Source of the DNA: Hyaloperonospora brassicae | Lineage: Eukaryota > Oomycota > Peronosporomycetes > Peronosporales > Peronosporaceae | NCBI GenBank assembly: GCA_947650285.1 | Contig: CANTFL010000076.1 | Coordinates: 1 to 64,000, forward strand | DNA length: 64,000 nt | Reading direction: 5' to 3' | Shown here: piece after piece, positions 33,726 through 44,280 of the stretch | How the letters are laid out: every line of letters begins with the position of its first letter | How positions within the stretch are numbered: position 1 is the first letter of the stretch | Program-made: the position numbers and the translations under genes | The notes under the pieces: model-generated | Told to the model about the DNA's origin: nothing | Seen by the model: only the letters and a program-made list of their open reading frames with translations | Database searches by the model: none

Positions 33726-34559
33726 ATGCTGGCGGCCACCAAGCGCCCCCGTCGCGCTGCTTCGGCCGAAGACTCGCTGGACCCTCGCGTGATGACGGAG
33801 CGACAGCAGCTGGCGTTTCTCCTGCGAGCGACAGCGCCGTCTGACGCCTCGGAGAGTTTGAGCAGCTCGAGTGGCTCGGACTTCTCGAGTGATGAAGAGG
33901 CCGAAGACGATGACGATGAGGACGATGACGACGATGATGACGATGATGACGAGAAGCCGCCCCGTCGACTACGTGTTGCCGTCAAGCAAAGCAATCGTCG
34001 TGCCGATCGTACGCTGGCAAATGTTTCGAATACGGTCTCGTGTGTTTTGCTGTGACTTGCAGAAGAGTTACCGATACGTTTTTGTGTTTTTGCTGCTGCT
34101 ACTATAGACACGAGTGGCGCGCCGGAGAGGACGTTGCCGAAGGCTCTTCCTGTGATTTATTGTGGTCGTGGTCGACCGCCCAAGAACTCAATAAAGTTGC
34201 CTCGGAGTACTCTTCATCCGTACGTGCGATCAGCAAAAATATCGCCTGGAAGTCGATATACACGGTCTGCCGATGCAGAGGTGGCTGCTGCTGTTGCCGC
34301 GAAATTACGAGCAGAGAAACGGGCGGTTTGTCGAGTGCTCAGAGCGGAGAGAAAAGAGAGGGTTGTCTGCGTCCAGCAAGAGAAGACAAGTCCGTCTAGT
34401 GCTAGCGATGTAGCCATGTTGAATAGTGCGGCTGGAACGCCGTTATGTGCGCTGTGTTGCGATCTGGAGCCATTCTGCGACGCGCCGCTGTTTCTGTGTC
34501 CGGCGTGTGATCAGAAGTACCCGACGCAGCAAACACTTGGTCGTGTCTGTATGACATAG
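33726..34559 (+). CDS. Zinc-ribbon family protein, paralogue A (two exons)
   Basis: Exon 1 is 33726-34041 and exon 2 is 34108-34559, with a 66-nt GT-AG intron that keeps the frame and gives 255 residues. The start aligns with the paralogue at 36566. The N-terminal motif DPRVMTERQQLAFLLRATA is shared by all three copies in the window. A long acidic run (Asp/Glu) follows, then a basic central part. The C-terminus has CALCC and, 12 residues later, CPACDQKYPTQ, ending LGRVCMT. Two Cys pairs suggest a treble-clef or ribbon zinc site. I do not recognise the family. The acidic and basic parts with a zinc site would suit a nuclear protein, but that is inference. Confidence 0.65.
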
Positions 34560-34962
34560 CAGAGCGTGGAAGCGATGAATGGAGAATGGGAAGCGATGGA
34601 AGCACAAATAGCAGAAGGATGAAGACGGAAGTGATCCTGGCGGCGTGCGTGTGTGCGAGTGTGCAGCGCTTGACGGCAGGCTTGGCTTGTCTTGTCTATA
34701 GCCGTCGGATGAATTGGTATGAATGAATGGACGCCTGTGCATCCTTTACTGCTATCGTCTACATGCCCAGTGCAGTGCTCTGCCTGTCAATCGTCAGGGC
34801 TTGCAGCGACTGTTGCCTCAGCTCACAAATGGCGCTGCCGGTGGCATTTCCGGTAGTGATGGTATGCTGCGTCGTATATAAGCATATATGTATGTATATG
34901 TTACTTCTAGTGGCCCCCTCACGGTATCTATAACTTCCGGTACCACTGCGCTGGCTCACGAC

Positions 34963-35546
34963 TCATGTCATGATCACCATGTACGTCAGCAGGAGTAAAA
35001 TAAGCACGAGCACAATAATAACGACAAAGTTTTTCACGCCGCCCGATTGTTTGATGAGTTCCTGTGTCTGTTTCGATACGATTGCCAGTGTCTGCTTCGC
35101 TCTGTCCGTGTCATCATTCAAATCGTCCAGCATTCTGCACGCAATAGACACAACAACAACAACAATAACAACAGCGCTTAGAGCTGCAGGGCCAAGACAA
35201 GAAGTCGCCCCGACACTCGATGCAGCACTCCTCGCTCGCTCTCTCTCGCACTCACTGGTTCTGCGTGTCCAGCTCCGTACTGATGCTCAGACTCATGTCT
35301 CCTAGCCGCCTCACGGCCAAGTGAAGCTCGTCTAAACTCTCGTCCTGCTTCTGGCGCTCGAGCTGCTGGACGCGTTGCTGGTCGGCCACGTAGTCGTCCT
35401 CATGATCCTCGGGCTTTCGCAACAGACACACACTAACATCAGCACTTCGTACGCGTCATCACATCATAGCAACGTAGAAATCGACGAGGGGACGCGGGTA
35501 CCTCGTTGTCCAGCTTGGCGTACGACGACGGCTTTCCTGGCATCAT
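34963..35546 (-). CDS. Short Qc-type SNARE (three exons)
   Basis: Exons are 35546-35502, 35413-35256 and 35134-34963 (124 residues), with GT-AG introns of 88 and 121 nt whose phases agree. After a short acidic N-terminus comes one SNARE coiled coil (QDESLDELHLAVRRLGDMS, then STELDTQNQMLDDL), with the central Q expected of a Q-SNARE. A C-terminal membrane anchor rich in Val/Leu/Ile (VVIIVLVLILLLLTYMVIM) ends the protein. It has no N-terminal Habc domain, so it is about the size of Bet1. The motif resembles the Qc group (Bet1, syntaxin 6/8 type). It would act in vesicle fusion at the ER/Golgi or endosomes. The exact subgroup is uncertain. Confidence 0.78.
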
Positions 35547-35999
35547 ACTGCCACCAACTGCTCTCTCGCTCGCGTGTGTGCGTGCGTGTTTAGTTTTGTA
35601 CCGACTCTAGCGATATGATTGGGCAAAACCGAATCGAAATTTACATGCCCACAAAATAAGTTTCTATCATTTACATAGAGCCGCGCGCTCTTGGGGCATA
35701 CAATCTCTCCGCTGAAAGTCGAAACTCCGACGACTGACTGTTACTCTTCCCGCTTCCCACTTCCTGGTAGTGCGTACATACTCTTGCTGCTCTCTGCGCG
35801 GTCTCTTGCTTCGACGTCACTCGAGCGAGACAACACACGTATTCACCAACAACACGCACTGAATGCGCCAACGTCTGCTCCTTGCTGTTCAAGGCTAGCG
35901 TGCTCCTTACGTCGCTTTCACTTTCACTTGCTACGGTGGTCGTAGCCAGCAAAAAACGCCAACCCTTCGCTTCTCCGTCAGTCATTCTTCATTGATTGA
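35547..35999. other. Intergenic region upstream of the SNARE gene
   Basis: A minus-strand frame of 104 codons (35985-35671) exists but shows no domain and has the composition of a chance frame. It probably holds the SNARE promoter. Nothing else is recognised. Confidence 0.4.
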
Positions 36000-36566
36000 T
36001 CACGTCATGCAGGCGCGTCGCCCCAAGGCCCATTGCGTCGGGTACTTCTGGTCGCACGCGGGGCACAGAAATAGGACGTCCGAGTATGACGCCTCGTGGG
36101 CCGTGTCGTAATCGCAACAGAGCGCACAGCGTGGCTCGCTGTCTCCACAGGGCCGACTCGTTGCCTTCAACCGCGACACATCATCCTCCGACCCCGACAC
36201 CTCAACCTTCTCTTCGTATCGCGAAGCGTCTTGTCGTGCTGTCCCTTGCCGCTTCCAGTCCACCGCACGTGGTCTCTTCTTGTACTCCTTGCCCTTCGTG
36301 CGCGGACACGGGCGGCCGCTCGCCGTGCGCTGCTGACGTCGTCGGTGCTTCTTTGCAGTCTGCAAAGACGCTACCGCCACGTCTTGCGGCTCTCTGTTGC
36401 ACTGCTGCAAAGTGTCCGACGCCTCGTGAGCGGTTGTCCGCAGTAGAAACGCCAGCTGCTGACGCTCCGTCATGAGACTCGGGTCCACGCACAACAAATG
36501 ATGTTCCTCGTCCCGTAGCGTCTCGTCCTCGGGGCCGCGCAGGCGCTTGGTCGTGCGTGTAGCCAT
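36000..36566 (-). CDS. Zinc-ribbon family protein, paralogue B
   Basis: A 188-residue protein from the ATG at 36566, which aligns with the start of paralogue A; an upstream in-frame ATG at 36641 would add 25 residues. It has the shared N-terminal motif DPSLMTERQQLAFLLRTTA, a basic middle (KKHRRRQQR, KKRPRAVDWKRQ) that could serve nuclear import, and the C-terminal CALCC...CPACDQKYPTQ...RRACMT ribbon with 16 residues between the Cys groups. Unlike paralogue A it has no intron. A truncated copy is at 8331-8774. Most of the gene (36123 upward) lies in the inverted duplication. Function is unknown. Confidence 0.68.
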   Translation of the reverse strand: MATRTTKRLRGPEDETLRDEEHHLLCVDPSLMTERQQLAFLLRTTAHEASDTLQQCNREPQDVAVASLQTAKKHRRRQQRTASGRPCPRTKGKEYKKRPRAVDWKRQGTARQDASRYEEKVEVSGSEDDVSRLKATSRPCGDSEPRCALCCDYDTAHEASYSDVLFLCPACDQKYPTQWALGRRACMT

Positions 36567-39292
36567 GTGCTCGCCACCTCGTTGCTGCTCGCCTTCGGGC
36601 TTTTCGACACTGCGTGGTCTCGGAGACATCCACTCACGCACCGGTCGATCGCTGCCGTTTCTGCTGCTTCTCTGCTTCGTCGCCTTGTCAAAGTGTGGAC
36701 AGCTTCATCCGGATGGCTTCAGTTCTCACCCAATGAAAGGCCTGCAAGGGCCACTTCAACAAAGGGAGAGCTCCAGGAGACCATTCCGATCTCAACCCTC
36801 GATCGCCAATCTCCTATGGCTGCCTGCACGAACACGAGCTACACGAGCGCAAGCGTCGACCAGTCCTTCTGTTGTCGTCCTTCTTCAGCTTCGGTCTGCC
36901 ACGCCTGCGACGTTGGCTGGACCAAGTGAGTAGCCCACTGCTAGTACAGCTGCTAAAGGACAGACACATCCTCGTTCGTTCTCATTCGTTTCTTCACTGT
37001 CTGTGCCACCCTCGTCTCAGACGTCCTGATCGTTCTTTTTCCTGTGTGCTCGTCATCTTGCGCGCTGTGGTCAACGGACCGGCGGCCACCTTTGCGTCTG
37101 GTCTTCAGGCCACTTGACGCTGTTGCTCTCTCCAGTACGCTCACCCTCTGCTACAATGCGTCCTCAGGTGCTGTAAAACTGGTGCGGCGCGCACCACGAA
37201 GAGCGCACCTCTTTCACAAGCCTTGCGAACTCATCTTGCGCTCGCTCCCTCTGGCCACAGCCACTGGTCCTATCGACGGCTTCTTACCCGTTCTTTCGAG
37301 AGAGCGAGGGCGAAAGAGATAGCGAGCGAGAGCGACTGTCTACGTAACGTTGCGGCTTACCATATTTCTGGAATGCATTTGATAACCTCGTGGTACTCCA
37401 GGAGATGGATGGTTCCGGACGTCAACAGGGGTTCGCCTCGTCAACTGCCGGGCTGTGATGCTTTCTAGAGCACGCCTGTTGCTAGACGTAGGGATATGCT
37501 CCTTCGTCCGTCCCTGCCATATCGCGGTTCCTCGATCGCACAGAGATGTCGTAGGAAGACTGCTCGGTCACGGGTTAGCTTGTTGTTGTACATGTACGTC
37601 CATTATTTCGAATAATTAACGACTGAAAATATGACTGTAAAGATGCCCCGGAAACCGGGACTCATCCGTGGGTGCTCCAAAGAGCCGGGCAAGGGCAGCG
37701 ACGGTCACAGACCATCCCTCCCAAGCCGGGTTCGAGCCTTTCATGACCGCTGATGCGACCAATCGAACCATACGTGCTAATCGCCGAAGCAGCAGCGCGC
37801 GACGCGGAATAGGCTGCCATTCGTGGCAGCTACCCTGTTTGGACCGCTTGCGCGACCCTTGACGTAGAGGGCGATCACCGAGGTGACAGCAAGGCGTGGG
37901 GAACGCCAACCCGCCGTAGTATCTCTCCGAGAAGCTCATCCATCTGCGATGGCCAACCCGCCGTAGAATCTCCCCGAGGAACTCGGTCACGGGTTAGCAA
38001 AGACCTGGACGATCCGCAATGCTGCCACGATTTGCGGTGCCTTCTGTGCCTGCTCTGTGTCGTGCTTCTCTGATCGATTCGGGCAGCGACAAGTGCCCAC
38101 GGGACGACAACCCACTGCTGCTCTGTTGCTCCAAACCGGCTCCAACTAATTCCCTCTCACATCGAAGTTGGGCTACAGCGCGCGGATCGCTCGTGTGCGC
38201 GGTGTTTCGTGCGCCGTAGATTGGCGCGCCGCAGCGTCATCCTCGTCGACGCTTTGTTTATCGAATCAAAAGACGACAAACCTGCAGTCACACACTGGCG
38301 GTAGGCAGCCGGCGCGATCGTCCACGCAGCATCTCGTGCGTCTACAGACGAAGACGTCCAATAGCTACTTCCTCGTCTTGCAGTCACTGCGGGCGGCGAG
38401 ACACACATTTTTGATACTGTTATTGCATCTCCGCGCTATCGGTGCCTGTTACACTACGACTTGTCCCCCATCCTCTGCATTTCAGGGCGCGGGCATACTT
38501 TACTCTGCTGCAAGGAACCAGCGGCTCCATATCAACATTGCTAACGCCTGAATCGTTGTGACCGTGTGCATCACCTTCTTCGACCTGATCTAGACGGAAG
38601 CAGTGCAACGTAGCGTCAGTCTGTCATTAGGTGATCCGCCACCTGATGACGTTTATTACATACGCCTTCACCGGACGTGGTGCGGGGCAGTTGTAGTTTG
38701 TAACGGAATGCTCGACCAGTCGTCAGTAGTCATTGACGCAGCTTTATGCTGTATCTCGCAACTCGCAGAAGTCGAGGGCGCCGGTACGAAGTGCGTTCGC
38801 GCTTACGTCGCGACTCCTCGCTGCAACGGCACCTTTGCTCGCTGATACCAAGTGCTTTGCCGCAGGCTTCAGCATGTGGTCTCACCTACCGCGTTCAGTC
38901 GAAACAACATCAGCAGCAACGTACCCACAGTAGCTTATCCTGGATCATCACCACGTTGCTCAGTACACTCCCTGCAAGCACATCGCATCGAGGCTTCCTC
39001 TGTCACGGTCTGTAACCGCTTGCACGTCTCGAGCCATCTATCGCATCGCCCGTCATCTCTACCTATTTGATGGCTCACCTCAAAGGATCAAACAATTTGT
39101 TGCCTCAGGACGTGAGCCATCGTGCCAAGCAGCTTGCTGGGTCCGTTGAGTCAGCTGTAAGAAGCGAAGACGAGCGTGAAGACGTACTAGATTGTCAGTA
39201 GTGTTTAGCGCGTGTTCGTGCAGCGTGGCAGTGTTGATTGCATGCAGCACTTAACATCGCTAGCATCGAATCCCCATTCCCTGCGATTCACC
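36567..39292. other. Intergenic; partly inverted duplicate, partly unique insert
   Basis: 36567-37142 matches 8330-7755 reversed, and 39209-39292 matches 7688-7605 reversed. The 2066-bp piece 37143-39208 has no counterpart in the left arm. Within it a 33-bp unit is repeated at 37905 and 37952 (core GCCAACCCGCCGTAGTATCT), and CTCGGTCACGGGTTAGC occurs at 37563-37579 and 37982-37998. A 124-codon minus frame (37990-37616) spans the repeats and has no recognised domain. No gene is supported. Confidence 0.55.
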
Positions 39293-40042
39293 TCAGCTGT
39301 TGAAGATGCGCGTGTAGAGCTGATCGTGCATGGCCTGCACGAGGTCCAATATCGGTGCTGACGAGTACGAGTCTTCCACCTCGCGGTCCTTCTTGTCCCG
39401 AACCACCTTCTCCAGCAACGGCGTCAGCTCAAACTGCAGCTTTGCAGCTTCAAACGGTCCTACGAGATTCAATCTCGTGGCCGCGCTCAGGATGTCGCGC
39501 GTCGTCACATACAGAAACATGCGCTGCGTCGACTCGACCGCCACATCCAGCAACGCACACACTACGCCAAAGAGCACAGCATAGTGGACGCCCTCTTGCT
39601 TTCGCTTCTTGACCGCTTTGCGGATGTCCAGCAGCACCACGTGCGTGCGTGGGTTCGCGGACGCATAGGTAGACAGCGCCAGTCGCAGCAGTGCCGCGCC
39701 CTGGGCGAACGAGGCCTTGCGCGCAACGTGGTTCGAATAGAGCGCAATGGCGCGACTGTTGAGCCGCAGCACGGACTCGACAAAGTCCGGGGCAGTCACG
39801 AGTGTCTGACGCGAGGAAAACACCAGCGGCAGCGCGAAGTTGGCAGTCTGATGCAGCGACGCTGAAAGGAACGCAGGGAGCGATCGCGCGCTCACGAGTC
39901 CTTCCTGCGCGGCAGCTTCAAGGCCCAGCGAGTGGGCAAAGCCGCCCGTTGGATACAGCGAGTCCACGATTTGCCACAGTGCCCAATCGCCAGTTACGGG
40001 TGGCGGAGCAGCACCCGCCGCCTGAGCGCCGACGCCCGCCAT
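39293..40042 (-). CDS. ureF: Urease accessory protein UreF (intact copy)
   Basis: A 249-residue protein from the ATG at 40042. This start gives the usual UreF length; an open extension to 40336 would add 98 residues without similarity. Family hallmarks are LWQIVDSLYPTGGFAHSLGLEAA at about residues 22-45 and a helical body throughout. UreF works with UreD/UreH and UreG to deliver nickel to urease in the cytosol, probably regulating the GTPase step. It has no intron. A truncated, nearly identical copy on the opposite strand at 6979-7604 marks a recent inverted duplication. Confidence 0.92.
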   Translation of the reverse strand: MAGVGAQAAGAAPPPVTGDWALWQIVDSLYPTGGFAHSLGLEAAAQEGLVSARSLPAFLSASLHQTANFALPLVFSSRQTLVTAPDFVESVLRLNSRAIALYSNHVARKASFAQGAALLRLALSTYASANPRTHVVLLDIRKAVKKRKQEGVHYAVLFGVVCALLDVAVESTQRMFLYVTTRDILSAATRLNLVGPFEAAKLQFELTPLLEKVVRDKKDREVEDSYSSAPILDLVQAMHDQLYTRIFNS

Positions 40043-40820
40043 GAGAAGATGATCCGATCCGATCCGGTGCGAGCAATGGATTGCGACGAGGCACTCATTG
40101 GTTCGCTGGGTGCAGAACGGCTTTGCGTCGCTTTTCCCTCGTGCAAACGGAGTCGAAATTCTAATCATCAGCTCAGCAAACTGACGCTGGGAATCGGACC
40201 TGTTTTCGTTGTTAGCCGCTCTCACTCGGTCGTGGTGAAAAGCTGAGGGGTTTGTTTCGCTACTCGCAGTGTGGCATGAGGACATTCTGCTGTTCTCGCA
40301 CGATGTGTCTTGTCGACCACAAACATGTTGTAACATGTGTTGTTGGGCAAGTGAACGCTATAAAAGCGATAAACGTTTTTTCGCTCAGGTATCGTTCAAC
40401 GTGTGAGCCCAAACGCCCCACACGGTCATCTCTTCCGGCTGGCTTTTCGGCTCGCGACGACCGAGGGTCCGTGTGTCTACACTCTACTCTTTCCTTGCTC
40501 AGCCAGACTGAGCTAGACGTATACGACAAGATACGTCGGTCGGACGCAAAATACGAGTTGAGGGGCTGAATAGGCCGGATTGGAAGCTGTCCATACGGTC
40601 AGCAACTAGTTCAAGTGTCAAAAGGCTAGGTATGTTGTAAACAAGCATTACTTATATTTATATTCACTTAATATCAATACAGATCGCGATCCAACCTGAC
40701 AGCGACTACGACAAAATTACCACTTTCATCTCATTCTTACGGGATTAGCCCGTCACATTTCATTATCACCAATGTGCTTCATGTGAAAATAGTTAAAGTG
40801 ATAATATTTTCTAACATATA
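40043..40820. other. Intergenic, nothing recognised
   Basis: It lies between ureF (reading left) and a dead pogo element. It presumably holds the ureF promoter. Short frames at 40252-40569 lack features. The last 200 bases become AT-rich towards the transposon. Confidence 0.45.
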
Positions 40821-43117
40821 CAGTCTTCTCTCCGATAAGTTATGGGTACGGTGGACGACAATCACCATAACTTAGAAGAGTTTATAATTTATTGATTTTT
40901 GTGTAGCGTACATAAGGAGAATCAATCAATTGAGTGATTAAAAAAGCAGACCTGGGTACCCAAATCTACCCTCACTTCCCTTAAGTTCAAGCCAAAGTCC
41001 ATCCCTAAAGGGTTTCACTGCTGGAACAGAACAAAGGTCTCAGACTCCTGTCTAGTTTTCTCCCTTCCCAACGCTACGAGACGCACCCATAGCTTCTTTC
41101 GTCTGAGCCAACAATTATTACACAGGGAAAGATACATATATACATTTTTAACCGTGTCTTGCCCGTTGGTGTGATATCTGAGCAGTATGAAATGTCGTAG
41201 ATCCGTCTTATCAATAACAAATGTCTGCAAATATGCAGACACAAGGATAAAAACCCAGATATATTGCAAACGGTACTGGCGAAATGGGCTACGGTGGAGT
41301 TCGGCCTTGTCAAAACGCTGTCGCAACATCAATCAGCAATATCTTTCGAAAGCGGTCTAATCTCGAGAATATGGATCCAAGCAGCCAAATGCAAAGCAAA
41401 AGCGACTGGTTCAACATCCCATACTGGAAGAAGCTGTGTCTCTTTGGGTCCTGCAATGTCAACATCGCGGAGTGGATATCACCGGGGATATCATCTGTGC
41501 GAAGGCTCATCGGCTTACTCAATTTCTTGGTCCTCCTGACGACGCCATCATTATCTTGCACGGATGGCTTCATAATTTCAGCAACGTCACATGCTCCGCG
41601 CTATCAAAATTTACGGTGAAAGCGGCTCGGTGGACGTGGACGCGATGAATAAAGCTCTACCTCGTGTAAAGAAGGTCATCGCAGAGTACGCGCTGTGTGG
41701 TGTTTTCAACATAGGTGAAACCGGTAGGTTTTGTTTGTTATATTTCTAATTGAAACCGAGTCTGACGAAAATAATTTGCAGGACTATACTACAGCATGAC
41801 ACCAAACAGGACTATTGCAGAGCAAGAAATCGAAGGACACAAAAAAGACAAGGTGAGTATATTGCAGAATTCGTGTTGCCATTCACTAACACAGGGATAT
41901 GCACTGACATCCTATGCAGTCGAGAATTACAATTGTGCTTACTGAAAATGATGATGGCTATGACAAGATGCAGCATTTATTTATCGTGAAATCCAAGAAT
42001 ATCCTCTGCTTTGACAAGAAAATAGGTCAAGCACGTGGATTTCTCTATCGCAGCAACACAAAGGCTTGGATGATGGGCGCGTTCTTCCAGGAATGGCTTG
42101 CAAATCGAGACAAAACAATGAAGGTGCGTAGCTATTTGAGATAAGATAACATTTTATTCTAATATTGTATTTTTTCAGATCAAAAAGCAGAATTATCCTT
42201 CTATTGCTTGACAATGCTTCGTCGCATATGACGAATGACCGTACGTTAACGAACGTCAAGGTCCAGCTGCTTCTACCACGTGTGACCTCCATGATTCAGC
42301 CGGTGAATTCTGGTGTCATCGCAGCGTTCAAGTGGCGGTATCGCCGTTGCTATCTGCAGAATGCGGTCAATTGTGACGAGCGAAGGGAGAGTTTTAACAT
42401 CTACAAAGTCAACCAACTTACTGCCATGCGCTGGTCGGTGGCTGCCTGGGCTGTTTCAGTTTCAAGCACTACCATCGCCAACTGCTTCAGTCACACGGGG
42501 CTTTTTTCTACTGAATCGGTCATTTCAAGTGCAGTGGAGGTGGAAAGGAGCAAAAATGGCGCAACGGAGGTCGATGAGGAAGAAAGTGAGCTGGGGCAAG
42601 AGCTGGAAGCACAGATCAAGAAGCTGCGTGTCCGAGATCCCATGAAGATTTCGGAGCTTCTCGATTGCATCGGAGAGAATAAGACTGCTCAGCCTGAGCT
42701 AACCGACATCGAGATCCTAAAAGAGGTTTTGGAGGCAGATGATGAGAAGGAAAACAGTGAAGGTGAGGTACCTGTCGCAGAAACATAAACCAGAATCGAG
42801 AAGATTAACCTCCTTAGTAATGCCTGCTCCCTGATCTAAGTATCCCAGGAAAGTCACCAAGCTGCATATAAAGTCCTTCGCAACCACTTGATCTTCGCAA
42901 CACCCCCACCATCCAAACCACGATCGACATGTGGTTCGGGTAGTCTTTCTCTTCTATATTACGAAAACAAGTGCTCGTTTTTCAAGTTGAATTGCCCTAT
43001 TTGATCATAATTTAAAACTTATAATTTAGCGGCCATAGAACGAGGCGTGGACGCGGAAATCGATAACCTACTAGAGGTTATAACTTATCGGAGGAGAACT
43101 TATCGGATGGTAGACTG
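40821..43117 (+). mobile_element. pogo/Tigger-type DNA transposon, inactive
   Basis: It is bounded by matching inverted ends: CAGTCTTCTCTCCGATAAGTT at 40821-40841 and, read in reverse from 43117, CAGTCTACCATCCGATAAGTT. A second copy of the inner part (CTCCGATAAGTTAT) sits just inside the right end. The left end is preceded by TA, as expected for Tc1/mariner-superfamily target sites; the right flank reads CA, probably mutated TA. Length is 2297 bp, normal for the family. It encloses a broken transposase with CENP-B-type DNA-binding and DDE_1 domains. Confidence 0.88.
41280..42788 (+). pseudogene. pogo/Tigger transposase with three intron-like gaps
   Basis: The N-terminal part has a CENP-B-type helix-turn-helix (ILEEAVSLWVLQCQHRGVDI). 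Conserved blocks are then FNIGETG, HKKDKSRITIVL, LLLLDNASSH and MIQPVNSGVI, of the DDE_1 domain. Exons join across GT-AG gaps at 41724-41781, 41853-41919 and 42124-42178. Damage includes a TAA at 41358-41360, frame changes near 41583 and 42190, and loss of two catalytic acids: the first Asp (usual N-x-D-E-T-G) is Gly and the third (usual QP-x-D) is Asn. The acidic C-terminal tail to 42788 is intact. It cannot be an active transposase. Confidence 0.88.
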
Positions 43118-44280
43118 CACCTTACTAGGTATATATTAAATCAAAATAACCTTCGCAATGATCTTCAGCACTGCTTTACTGATTGGTTGATATAGGCTAA
43201 TATATAACAATATGTCAAAAAACTTAACTTACTGTCGCTGCTAGAAGCGCAATGGATGTGAGCAGGTAGCCATATTAGAAAAGTGTAGCTTAAGATAGTC
43301 TAAGTGCGTCAAAGGAGGTACAATATAGGAGACAAAAGCTGTACGTAAGGTACAGTACTACTGTCCCCTATACCAATTTTGATCGTTTTGTAGACTTACA
43401 AATGTACACTAGTATTTTTTCCTTTGCACGTACATTGTATGTAAAGTTTGAGGCACCTGTCTACACTGCGATCGGTGTAGGAGTTTGTTTTATGTCGGTA
43501 CGTGCATCGGCGCCCCGTTTACAGTTACTACACACGTCCTACTATCCCAATATGCACTATTCTTTCGTGGAATCTTTACCGGATCCGAAACTGTCAAGTA
43601 CAATCTGGTACCAATGGGGTAGTATGACTGTGTGAACAACCATGCGTGGATCCATATGCTGTCGCCAGCTTTCACCAACTATCATCGAACCGATTGCAAC
43701 TTCCATCCAACTAATTTTAACAGGTACTTGATCTCATATGTATTTGTCATAATATTTCTTTGTGTCCAACTAGGCATATGTACGTCTTTGCTGGACAAAT
43801 TATACATACCTGGGTCAATATCGATGCCGCGATCGATGGGCTTTATATCGACTACAGTTCTTTGCTTGAGGTGATTGTGTAGGATTTGCTTAACCTTTTT
43901 CTTCCAGTTTTATTAAAGCTGTTCATGAAGAGTAAATCTCAAAACCAGTACCACAAATGCACAAAAGTCCCAAAACCAGTAATATACTCAATTCAAGTAT
44001 AAAAAACACGATAAATAGTGTCAATTACATTACACTTAACTGCAAGAAGAGACAAGAAACTGCTTGATTGCTAGGGATAGGCGATGCGGCAGCAAGTAAC
44101 TCCTACAATGGCAGGAAGTTAGGCAGGAAGTGAGGCAGCAAGCAAAGTAAATATACATTTTTGGCCCTTTTGCGCCCGGTGTTTAGTTACTAAATAGCTA
44201 CCAGCTACCATCGTGTCTCTATTAAATCGTCTTGTTTTGTAGCCTTGATTAAGGTTGGCATAATACTGTTGAATGATTGA
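43118..44280. other. AT-rich region with a Gypsy LTR relic
   Basis: At 43183-43260 the pattern GGTTGATATAGG, then GCTGCTAGAAGCGCAATGGATGTGAG, matches the conserved block of the LTRs at 5917-6978. The rest is AT-rich, with no convincing gene. Confidence 0.5.

Noticed and set aside
35671..35985. 104-codon minus-strand frame upstream of the SNARE gene
   Set aside because: No domain, no splice context, and it lies where a promoter is expected.
37725..37745. tRNA T-loop-like GGGTTCGAGCC
   Set aside because: No pairing T-stem, acceptor stem or anticodon arm could be built around it.
40043..40336. 98-codon in-frame N-terminal extension of UreF
   Set aside because: Family length and the position of the conserved block favour the ATG at 40042, and the extension has no UreF-like features.
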